A stretch of 63,336 nt of DNA from NCBI GenBank assembly GCA_021734255.1, contig JAIPJM010000014.1, forward strand, positions 1-63,336. Reading direction: 5' to 3'. Each line of letters begins with the position of its first letter. The stretch's first letter is position 1. Of this stretch, positions 35,939 through 44,175 are shown piece after piece. The translations under genes were made by a program, and so were the position numbers. The notes beneath the pieces are model-generated. The model did not search any database and was not told the DNA's origin. It saw nothing but the letters and a program-made list of their open reading frames with translations. This stretch comes from Fidelibacterota bacterium (GTDB taxonomy: Bacteria; Fidelibacterota; UBA8477; JABMPR01).

Positions 35939-38262
35939 GAAAGGGCTTCTTCAAGTCGATCTTGGGCATGGTCATAGTGGTGTCGGCTTATGGCCAGATG
36001 TGGCCGCCAGAGCTAGATGCACCGGGAGAGCCTTTTTCTTACTTCAGTCAGCCCACAGATGTTTTAGGGATCAAGGATGGGCCGGAAGGAACCCTGGTCA
36101 CCCCCGAGGGCTATTTTTATACCGGATCCGGCGAGCTTATGTTCTTCTATTCAGGGATGATGAAGCCGGTGAACCAGCGTACGAAAAGCCTCCTGAATGG
36201 ATATGCACCGATCATCACGTACACGTTCACTGAGGAGGGGATTGAATATACAGTCGAAGCTTTCGCAACCAGTCCAAATGGCAAGCCTGAAAGTCCGCTG
36301 ATCAACTTCATTCAAGTTAAGATCCGAAATACAACTGATGAATCTCGTACCGCGTGGTGGGGAACAGGTGTCAGATATCAGAACAACGCAAACACGGATT
36401 GGGAAGTCGGGGATGGACGTTTCGGAAGACCCTGGAAGCCGGATATTCTCGGTCCCTACCAACAGGCAGGTGAATCGTTCAATCCAAACGCTCATTATGA
36501 ATTTAAAGGCAGCACGTTTTATAGAGATGGAAAGCTGCTCTATGTCTATGATCCAGATTGGGTGTATGAGCAATCCATCACGCTCCGGATGGGGTATAAT
36601 GAAGCACCTGACATGAATCCGGGTAACCGCCCCGTCCTCCCAACGACACCTGTGGGTATCGTCAAGTATCGTCTATCGCTTGACCCAGGTGAATCACTCG
36701 AACTGGACTTTCGATTTCCATACCTATCTATGGAATCCGACGCTCAGAATCTGGACTGGGTACTGAATGCGAAACACGCCAAAATCAGACGTAAAGTATT
36801 AAAAGGTTGGGATCAGATCATCGAGGACGGCCTGCAGATAAAGACAGCCGAAGCCAAAGTGAATGAAACCTTCAAGGCAAGTCTTGTGTATGACCTCATC
36901 GCGCGGGATAAAGTCGGGGATCAGAGCGTACAAAAGGTCAATGAATTTCAATATGATGCTTTCTGGCTTCGTGATGCAGCATTCATCGCCAATATGTACC
37001 TGATTTCCGGTTACGATGATTACGCCAGGGAAGTGCTGGACTTCTTTCCACAATGGCAACAGGAGGATGGCAATTTTGTCTCCCATGGTGGTCAATACGA
37101 TGGCTTTGGACAAGTGTTGTGGATTTATGGCCAGTATTATCGATACACCCGGGATGAACAGTTCGCAGGCAGGGTGTTTCCTTCTATCCTGGAGGCAGTT
37201 GACTGGTTCGATCAAGTACGATCCACCGACGAATACAGGTTAATACCACCGACTACCCCTGGTGATAATGAGCAGATCACAGGCCGTGTCACCGGTCACA
37301 ACCTGTGGGCGCTTCATGGATTGATCGGTGCTGCGGAGATCGCAGCCGCTCTAGGTGATAGTAAAGCGCATGCCCGTTTAAAGGCACTCTATACAGATCA
37401 TAAGGAGAACACAGACATAGCGATCGCCAGGTTGGCTGATGCTAACGCCAACTATGTACCACCTGGACTGGATGGTCCTGGGGGACAGGATTGGGGCAAC
37501 CTCTTGTTGTCCTTCCCGGAACAGATCTATCCACCCGATCATCCTTATGTGACAGGGACGCTCGATCGTGCACGCTCGAAATACCAGGAAGGCCTGATGA
37601 CCTATGATGATGGCCGCTACCTGCATCACTATCTGACGATTCGGAATACCCAGACTGCCTTATTGCGGAATGAACAAGAACAGGCGCTACAGGAGTTTTA
37701 TGCAGTTCTGTTACACACAAGTTCAACTCATGCCGGATTTGAGTTCTCAATTCCACCCTGGGGTTCCCGAGATTTTGGAATGAATCTGTCACCCCATGGC
37801 TGGTTTGCGGCTGAATTTCGCACATTGCTGCGAAATATGCTTATTCGTGAAGAAGCTGAAGATTTGGTGTTATTCTCATGCTTATCCCCAGAGTGGCTCC
37901 AACCAGGAACTGAATTAAAAGTAGAGGATGCCACCTCGTCGTTTGGCTCAAGTAACATTTTTATCAAGAACGAGATGCAGCTATCCAATATCAGACTGAA
38001 AAATAAATTTCACACAAATCCCAAGAATATCTCCCTGATGATCCCGTTTTTTATGGAAGTATCTTCCATTGTCGCTGACGGGGATATCTATCTGGCGGAG
38101 GGAGGGGTTGTAAAACTTCCTCATGATACGAAAAGTATCACGATCAGCTGGAAGCCAAAGCCCAAAGCACGTCACTACAGTTATTATCTGGCGGTGGAGA
38201 ATTATAAGGCGGAGTATCGCCAGCGTTATCAGAAATACCTACAGACAGGATCTCCATTTTGA
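35935..38262 (+). CDS. Six-hairpin (alpha/alpha)6 glycoside hydrolase, exported
   Basis: 775 residues. The start is placed at ATG 35935, overlapping the previous stop (ATGA), because it begins a good signal peptide (MRKGFFKSILGMVIVV, cut near AYGQ). An N-terminal beta-sandwich is followed by a helical barrel with signatures of glucoamylase-, GH63- or debranching-type enzymes: FQYDAFWLRDAAF, EDGNFVSHGGQYDG, FEFSIPPWGSRDF and SPHGWFAAEFRTLLRNML. Candidate acid and base residues are in those segments. Such enzymes are inverting alpha-glycosidases or related. The exact GH family is not assigned. Probably periplasmic. Confidence 0.8.
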   Translation: MRKGFFKSILGMVIVVSAYGQMWPPELDAPGEPFSYFSQPTDVLGIKDGPEGTLVTPEGYFYTGSGELMFFYSGMMKPVNQRTKSLLNGYAPIITYTFTEEGIEYTVEAFATSPNGKPESPLINFIQVKIRNTTDESRTAWWGTGVRYQNNANTDWEVGDGRFGRPWKPDILGPYQQAGESFNPNAHYEFKGSTFYRDGKLLYVYDPDWVYEQSITLRMGYNEAPDMNPGNRPVLPTTPVGIVKYRLSLDPGESLELDFRFPYLSMESDAQNLDWVLNAKHAKIRRKVLKGWDQIIEDGLQIKTAEAKVNETFKASLVYDLIARDKVGDQSVQKVNEFQYDAFWLRDAAFIANMYLISGYDDYAREVLDFFPQWQQEDGNFVSHGGQYDGFGQVLWIYGQYYRYTRDEQFAGRVFPSILEAVDWFDQVRSTDEYRLIPPTTPGDNEQITGRVTGHNLWALHGLIGAAEIAAALGDSKAHARLKALYTDHKENTDIAIARLADANANYVPPGLDGPGGQDWGNLLLSFPEQIYPPDHPYVTGTLDRARSKYQEGLMTYDDGRYLHHYLTIRNTQTALLRNEQEQALQEFYAVLLHTSSTHAGFEFSIPPWGSRDFGMNLSPHGWFAAEFRTLLRNMLIREEAEDLVLFSCLSPEWLQPGTELKVEDATSSFGSSNIFIKNEMQLSNIRLKNKFHTNPKNISLMIPFFMEVSSIVADGDIYLAEGGVVKLPHDTKSITISWKPKPKARHYSYYLAVENYKAEYRQRYQKYLQTGSPF

Positions 38263-38330
38263 GTCCCCAAAATTCTCAAGCAGCAAATGAGCGTCCGTGT
38301 CCCTGTGAAGCGGATGTAGGGGGAGCAGAA

Positions 38331-39920
38331 ATGCTTGCTGCCGGTAATGTTCTCCTTAGCTCGAAAAAACCGTCCAGCGGTGAGTTGCTATTTAAACCAT
38401 GGTTGGTTCAGCGGGGCTCGGGACCGCATATAAACAGTTTGGTGTATGCCAGTGATATGAAATGGGATACAATTCCTTCTGACATATCCCTGCGCGATAA
38501 TGGCCTTGTGATCTCTGATACAGAGGGTGAGCGACGCTTCGGAATCAATGTGCGCTGGAACGTAGAGGGTTTTGGTGCTGGATACATTCTGGCCGATAAT
38601 GGCGGAGAATTTTACGAATTACCCGGAGAAGGAAAAACCCGGACTTTGAATCTGAATTATGAGTTGGCTGCCAGCCGACATGCACGCAATAGTCTAAGAT
38701 TAGAAATGCACCGAGAACACGGTTGGCGACCATCTAGAGAGACACGCGCCTACCTTGACCTGTCAGCAGATCTAATGAATGATGCAAGGAAACTGAATCG
38801 CCATAGTGAAGCCTGTGCAATAAAGGCGCAACGTGCCCTTTATTATGCCATGTGGGGGGGTGAGATGCTGGAATTGGATCATGCGCGCTGGAAAATGGTG
38901 CGCAGGAGTCCAGATCGTCCGGTATTCATTGGTTGCGATGCCAGGCAATATTACCAGGTAGATAATGAACCCTTCATGGAGTCTTTCACCAAACTGTTTG
39001 ATTATGCCAACGTCTCTTTCGTTGTCAATGGTGATCGCCAGATGAACGAACTGGAACCACGAGAGGGTGTCCATGATCTGGAACTGCGGGACAGCCTGAT
39101 CCGACGACTGAACGATCAGGACATTCAGGTCGGTGCGCGTGCCTTGTTCTGGTTCCACAAATGGGTAACTCCGGATTGGCTAAGATCGAAATCATTTCCA
39201 GAGTTGAAGAAATATGTAGAGTCACATACACGGGCTTTGGTCAGTCATTTCGGAGATAGAGTTTATGCCTGGGAGATCGTCAATGAGTTCCATGACTGGG
39301 CCAACGCAGTTGGCGTGACCCCAGAACAGGCTGTTGAGCTCACAGGTCTGGCATGCGATGTCGCGCGCGATAGTGCACCCAATGTCAAGTTGCTTATCAA
39401 TAATTGCTGCCCGTTTGCAGAATATGTACAAATGCGAGAATGGTCTTCTGGGAAGGCGCGCTACCCACAACGGTCACCATGGGAGTTTACCAGGGATCTG
39501 ATTGATGCTGGGGTTGATTTTGATCTGATCGGTCAGCAGATGTATTTCCCCTGGCGGGATCTGCAGGATTCGATCATTATGCTGGAACGCTACCAGAGTT
39601 TTGATAAAAAAGTACAACTTTCTGAAGTGGGGACATCTGCTGGTCCGCTACAGAAGAAGATTTTGACCGGGGAAGATGAGATCGGTCGGGAACCCTACAT
39701 CTGGCATCGACCTTGGGATGAAGAACTTCAGGCTGATTGGTTAGAGGGGATCTACTCTTTGGCATATGCTGCCGATCATGTTGAAGCGGTCAATTGGTTC
39801 GACCATGTCGACACCAATTCATATATGCAGAATGGCGGAATTATCGATGATAGCACCTGGCGCTGGAAACCAGCAGCTCACCGCCTGCAGAATCTGAAAC
39901 AACAATGGAGGAAATCATGA
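38331..39920 (+). CDS. GH10-like glycoside hydrolase, tandem copy 1
   Basis: A 529-residue GH10-related enzyme. ATG 38331, with GGGGGAG 5 bases upstream, is preferred over TTG 38259, which overlaps the previous stop. A shared N-terminal region of about 190 residues (INVRWNVEGFG, NGGEFYELP) precedes the barrel. The acid/base is Glu319 (WEIVNEFHDW) and the likely nucleophile Glu432 (VQLSEVGTS). The canonical xylanase HTLVWH segment reads ALFWFH, and IND(Y/F)N reads NNCCPF with neighbouring cysteines 359-360. No signal peptide is seen, although the N-terminus aligns with the tail of the Tat signal in copy 2. It ends in an ATGA overlap with copy 2. Confidence 0.83.
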   Translation: MLAAGNVLLSSKKPSSGELLFKPWLVQRGSGPHINSLVYASDMKWDTIPSDISLRDNGLVISDTEGERRFGINVRWNVEGFGAGYILADNGGEFYELPGEGKTRTLNLNYELAASRHARNSLRLEMHREHGWRPSRETRAYLDLSADLMNDARKLNRHSEACAIKAQRALYYAMWGGEMLELDHARWKMVRRSPDRPVFIGCDARQYYQVDNEPFMESFTKLFDYANVSFVVNGDRQMNELEPREGVHDLELRDSLIRRLNDQDIQVGARALFWFHKWVTPDWLRSKSFPELKKYVESHTRALVSHFGDRVYAWEIVNEFHDWANAVGVTPEQAVELTGLACDVARDSAPNVKLLINNCCPFAEYVQMREWSSGKARYPQRSPWEFTRDLIDAGVDFDLIGQQMYFPWRDLQDSIIMLERYQSFDKKVQLSEVGTSAGPLQKKILTGEDEIGREPYIWHRPWDEELQADWLEGIYSLAYAADHVEAVNWFDHVDTNSYMQNGGIIDDSTWRWKPAAHRLQNLKQQWRKS

Positions 39921-41581
39921 AACGTAGAGAGTTTCTTAAAGATAGTGTAATTGGTGCCACCGGACTGGTCGCTGCTGGTTCTGGCTTGTTGAACCCGACG
40001 ATTCTAACAGCAGCCCGCACACAAAAAAATACATCAGCTGGAGAGCTCTCATTCTTTCCCCAATACGTCCAAAGGGGCCAGGGGGCCAAATTACTGGACT
40101 GGGCATATGCTACCGACTCCAACTGGGATTCATTCCACTCAAATATCACCGCGAATGAAGGTGGGGTGAAAATATCTGACGCGGCTGGGCAGAAAAAATT
40201 TGGAATTGATGTCCGCTGGAATGTTGAGGATTTCGGATATCTCTTTCTCACCGCTGATAATGGTGGCAAATACTACGAACTCCCAGCAGAAGGGAAATCT
40301 ACTGAATTAAATTTGAATCTGGAGTTGGCTAAATCAAGGGTTCTGAGAAATCGTCGCCGGTTAAAAAAACTGCAAAAGGATTCTCGCTGGGAGCCATCTA
40401 CGGAGACTAAAGGCTTGGTGGATCTCTCTGATGAGTATTACCATGATGCACGAAAATTGTCCATAAAAGATATAAAGTGTGGTCAATATGCACAAAAATC
40501 ACTGAATTATGCACTTTATGCCAGTGAGGCGATGGAACTTGATAATGCCCACTATCTTATCACCCAACAGGGCCACCGCCCGGATTTCTTCATGGGATGT
40601 GATGCCCGATCATTCATACAGATGGATCCAGAATTGTTCATGGAACGATTCACGGAAATTTATAATTATGCTACAATCACTCACTACAATCTAAGCGGTT
40701 ACTACCAGGATTTTGAGCGGGTTGAAGGTCAGAAGGAATTTGGCTTGCGCCAGGAGGTTTTCAATCAGCTGAAGCGTAACAATATTACCGTCGAAGGCCG
40801 ACCGCTTTATTGGCCATATAAATCTGTCACACCTGATTGGCTCAGAAATAAGAGCTATGACCAGTTGCTGCTTTATATCGAAGATCATGTGCGAAAGACG
40901 GTCGGCCATTATGGAGATGGCATGTATGCTTGGGAAGTAGTGAATGAATCACATGATTGGGCTAATGAACTGCAGCTCAAGCCAGATCAGATCACTCAAG
41001 TGACCAAATTGGCCTGCGAGGTCGCTAAAGATACCAATCCCAATGTCGGTAGACTTATCAATAACTGTTGTCCATTCGCAGAATATGTCCAGCTCAAGAA
41101 ATGGGGTGAATTGGATGCCAAGTATCCCCAGCGGACACCACACCAATTCATGCAGGATCTGGTGGATGCGGAAGTCGATTTTACAATCACCGGTCAACAG
41201 ATGTACTTCCCCTACCGAGACCTTCAGGACACCATTCTCTTGGTGGAGCGCCTGGAAGAATTTGGACGACCCGTGCAGCTTACAGAGGTTGGAGCGAGTT
41301 CAGGACCGACGAAAGAATCGATTAACTCAGGTCGCCTGGAAATGCCGACAGAGCCCTATATCTGGAGACGTCCGTGGGATGAGGAACTGCAGGCAGACTG
41401 GCTGGAAGGCTTGTATACCCTCGCTTATAGCAAACCTTGGATAGAGGCAGTGAACTGGTACGATTTCGTTGATCCATATTCCTGGATCAAAACAGGGGGG
41501 ATGCTTCGCTCAACCGCGGGAGAGCCCAAGGCTTCCTATCATCGACTGTTGAAGTTACAAAATGAATGGAAAGCACTGTAG
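39917..41581 (+). CDS. GH10-like glycoside hydrolase, tandem copy 2, Tat signal
   Basis: 554 residues from ATG 39917, with GGAGG 5 bases upstream and overlapping the previous stop. The N-terminus is a twin-arginine signal (KRREFLKD, then a mildly hydrophobic stretch), so it is folded before export to the periplasm. The architecture equals that of copy 1: the VRWNVEDFGYL module, then a GH10-like barrel with Glu344 (WEVVNESHDW) as acid/base, Glu457 (VQLTEVGASS) as nucleophile, and NNCCPF at 382-387. The canonical His-rich subsite segment reads RPLYWPYKSVTPDWL, losing both xylanase histidines. A beta-glycan substrate is likely; xylan is not certain. Confidence 0.86.
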   Translation: MKRREFLKDSVIGATGLVAAGSGLLNPTILTAARTQKNTSAGELSFFPQYVQRGQGAKLLDWAYATDSNWDSFHSNITANEGGVKISDAAGQKKFGIDVRWNVEDFGYLFLTADNGGKYYELPAEGKSTELNLNLELAKSRVLRNRRRLKKLQKDSRWEPSTETKGLVDLSDEYYHDARKLSIKDIKCGQYAQKSLNYALYASEAMELDNAHYLITQQGHRPDFFMGCDARSFIQMDPELFMERFTEIYNYATITHYNLSGYYQDFERVEGQKEFGLRQEVFNQLKRNNITVEGRPLYWPYKSVTPDWLRNKSYDQLLLYIEDHVRKTVGHYGDGMYAWEVVNESHDWANELQLKPDQITQVTKLACEVAKDTNPNVGRLINNCCPFAEYVQLKKWGELDAKYPQRTPHQFMQDLVDAEVDFTITGQQMYFPYRDLQDTILLVERLEEFGRPVQLTEVGASSGPTKESINSGRLEMPTEPYIWRRPWDEELQADWLEGLYTLAYSKPWIEAVNWYDFVDPYSWIKTGGMLRSTAGEPKASYHRLLKLQNEWKAL

Positions 41582-41662
41582 ACGGGTATCTATGAGTGAT
41601 CAATTTAAGCACTTTTTACAGTATGGAAGCTGCCAGACACTACTACTCAGGGAGATACTAGA

Positions 41663-43201
41663 TTGAGTATACGATTTAAACCGCAAATAGTGCAAAAGGG
41701 TCCTGGTCCACACCTGGGAGATAAGGCACTGCTTCTCGATGAACAAGGGGAGGTTTTTAAGGGAAAAATTCAATTATCAGAAGATGGATTCGAAGTTCAA
41801 CATGTTGGTGAGCATAAACGATTCTCCTGTTCTGTTCGTTGGAACGTGGAAGGGTTTGGCTATCTGTATATGCCCCTGGATGCAGGGGGTGAGTTCTATG
41901 AATTCGATGCTTCCCGACACCAGGTGTTCAACTTGAATTATGAACTGGCGCGGACACGAATTGCCCGGAATCATGACCGTATTGCAAAACTCAGTCGAGA
42001 ACATTGGAGACCATCAAATAAGCTACAAGAGATCCAAAGCCTTGCAGACAACTGCCTTGAGGATGCCTCGAAAGTAGCTTCTGATGATGCCAGATGTGGA
42101 AGCCATGCACAAAAAGCTTTGCTTTATGGGTTGAAGGCAAGTGATCTGATAGAAATAGAATATGCCAAATCCGCCATTCAGGTAGCTCCGCAACGCCAGG
42201 ATTTCATGTTTGGTTGTGATGCCCGAGGGTACTTCCAGATGGACCCTAATCAATTTCTTGAGCGCTTTACAGAGCTGTTCGACTACGCTACCATCACCCA
42301 TTATCTGATCGGCGACTTCATCAACTTTGAGGAGACTGAGGGGCAAAAGCGGTTTTCAGAACGTGACCGTCTCCTGGACGAATTTCTCAGTAGGGGTATC
42401 AAGGTGGAAGGTCGACCACTCTACTGGACCCATACCTGGGTGACACCAGAGTGGCTGAAAAACAAATCCTACCACCAGGTACTGGATTATCTGGAGAAAC
42501 ATGTACGGGAAGTTGTGGGCCACTATGGTGATCGTATCAGTGTTTGGGAAGTAGTCAACGAACTTCATGATTGGGCAAATGAAAATCGACTAAACCATGA
42601 GCAGACGATTGAGTTGACCCGCATGGCGTGTGAAGTTGCCCGAGACACCAACCCGAACGTGCAACTGCTCATAAATAACTGTTGTCCTTTTGCCGGATAC
42701 GTTCAGGAAGGTACCTGGCACGATCAACCTGCTCTATACCCCCAGAGAACGCCGCACCAATTCACCCAAGATCTTGTGGATGCAGGTGTGGACTTTGACC
42801 TGCTTGGCGTGCAGGTCTACTATGTACAAAGGACCCTTGCTGAAACGGTGGCATATATCGAGAAATATGCACAGTTCGGTAAGGGGATCCAATTGGCTGA
42901 GATCGGGTGTCCCTCGCATGGGATTACTCAGGAATTCATCGATCCTGACCAAAAAGATCCTACAAGTAAACCCTACGAGTGGAAGCGTCACTGGGATGAG
43001 GATTTGCAGGCTGAGTGGCTCGAGGCAATCTTCAGTATTGCTTATGCACGACCTTACATCGAAGCAGCCAACTGGTACGACTTTGTTGACCCCCATGGAT
43101 TCCTGAAATCAGGTGGATTGCTGCGGTCACCTCAGGGAGAAAATAAAAAGGCAGTGGATAAGATACTGGAACTACGAAAACGCTGGTTTGGAAAGGATTA
43201 A
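41663..43201 (+). CDS. GH10-like glycoside hydrolase, tandem copy 3
   Basis: 512 residues, starting at TTG 41663 with AGGGAGA upstream and no signal peptide, so probably cytoplasmic. It shares the N-terminal module (SVRWNVEGFGYL, GGEFYEF) and a GH10-like barrel with Glu300 (WEVVNELHDW), Glu413 (IQLAEIGCPS) and NNCCPF at about 338-343. It differs from copies 1 and 2 at the usual GQQMYF strand (here GVQVYYV), next to the active site, suggesting a changed specificity. An 81-base gap without an evident promoter or terminator separates it from copy 2. An aldo/keto reductase follows after 2 bases. Confidence 0.85.
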   Translation: MSIRFKPQIVQKGPGPHLGDKALLLDEQGEVFKGKIQLSEDGFEVQHVGEHKRFSCSVRWNVEGFGYLYMPLDAGGEFYEFDASRHQVFNLNYELARTRIARNHDRIAKLSREHWRPSNKLQEIQSLADNCLEDASKVASDDARCGSHAQKALLYGLKASDLIEIEYAKSAIQVAPQRQDFMFGCDARGYFQMDPNQFLERFTELFDYATITHYLIGDFINFEETEGQKRFSERDRLLDEFLSRGIKVEGRPLYWTHTWVTPEWLKNKSYHQVLDYLEKHVREVVGHYGDRISVWEVVNELHDWANENRLNHEQTIELTRMACEVARDTNPNVQLLINNCCPFAGYVQEGTWHDQPALYPQRTPHQFTQDLVDAGVDFDLLGVQVYYVQRTLAETVAYIEKYAQFGKGIQLAEIGCPSHGITQEFIDPDQKDPTSKPYEWKRHWDEDLQAEWLEAIFSIAYARPYIEAANWYDFVDPHGFLKSGGLLRSPQGENKKAVDKILELRKRWFGKD

Positions 43202-43203
43202 CT

Positions 43204-44169
43204 ATGGAATACACATCATTAGGACGTACCGGGGTAAAGGTAAGCAGGTTATGTCTTGGCACCATGAACTTTGGAACTCAGACTGAGGAGAAACAAAGTT
43301 TTGAGATTATGGATAAAGCACTTGAACTTGGCATCAACTTTTTTGACTCAGCAGATGTTTATGGTTGGGGTGTGAAGAAAGGGTTGACTGAGGAGATCAT
43401 CGGTCGCTGGCTTGCTCAGGGCAACCGTCGCGATCAGATAGTACTAGCGACCAAGGTCCACGGCCAAATGAAAGATGGCATCAACGATCGAGGGCTCTCA
43501 GCATATCATATCAAACGCGCATGCGAGGATAGTCTTAAGCGTCTGAAGACCGACCATATCGATCTGTATCAGATGCACCACGTAGAAAGAACGACGCCAT
43601 GGGAAGAGATCTGGCAGGCCATGGAACAGTTGGTTCAAGAGGGCAAGGTAACCTACATCGGTAGCAGTAACTTTGCCGCTCTCCATATCGCACAAGCTCA
43701 GTGTGAAGCCAAAAATAGACATTTTCTGGGCCTCACATCGGAACAGAGTCTCTATAACCTCTTCAATCGAATGATCGAATTGGAAGTTATCCCTGCATGC
43801 AGGGAATACAATATGGCACTGATTCCCTGGAGTCCCTTATCAAGTGGCGTGCTGGCTGGTAAAGCTGAAAAGAATACTGGTCGACGAGGACAGGACCAGA
43901 ATCAAGAGGCTTTCAAGAGCAAATCCAGGCAGCTTGAGGATTTTACAATTCTCTGCGATGACCTGAAGGAATCTCCAGCTGATGTCGCACTTGCCTGGTT
44001 ATTGCATAACCCGGTTGTGACTGCGCCCATCATTGGTCCCCGAACGATGGAACAGCTTACCGGGAGTTTGCGCGCCCTGGAGATTCAATTGGATGATGAA
44101 ACGTTGAAGAAAATTGACGCGATCTTTCCAGGACCGGGCGGTGAAGCCCCTGAAGCATACGCCTGGTAA
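43204..44169 (+). CDS. Aldo/keto reductase (copy 1)
   Basis: A 321-residue NADPH-dependent reductase. The TIM barrel shows the catalytic Asp-Tyr pair in FFDSADVYGWG, Lys in LATKVHG and His in DLYQMHHVE, plus the cofactor-binding tail (APIIGPRTMEQL). The family reduces aldehydes and keto-sugars or oxidises sugars at C1. AAAGGA precedes the ATG, 2 bases after the GH10-like copy 3, so it is co-expressed with the glycosidases. A second aldo/keto reductase of the same subfamily is found at 52209. Substrate is inferred to be a sugar of this pathway. Confidence 0.92.
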   Translation: MEYTSLGRTGVKVSRLCLGTMNFGTQTEEKQSFEIMDKALELGINFFDSADVYGWGVKKGLTEEIIGRWLAQGNRRDQIVLATKVHGQMKDGINDRGLSAYHIKRACEDSLKRLKTDHIDLYQMHHVERTTPWEEIWQAMEQLVQEGKVTYIGSSNFAALHIAQAQCEAKNRHFLGLTSEQSLYNLFNRMIELEVIPACREYNMALIPWSPLSSGVLAGKAEKNTGRRGQDQNQEAFKSKSRQLEDFTILCDDLKESPADVALAWLLHNPVVTAPIIGPRTMEQLTGSLRALEIQLDDETLKKIDAIFPGPGGEAPEAYAW

Positions 44170-44175
44170 CTGGGT

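Noticed and set aside
38259-38330. TTG start overlapping the previous stop for GH10-like copy 1
   Set aside because: Although in frame, it has no ribosome site and codes for an atypical Cys/Pro-rich leader; ATG 38331 with GGGGGAG is better, though the choice is not certain.
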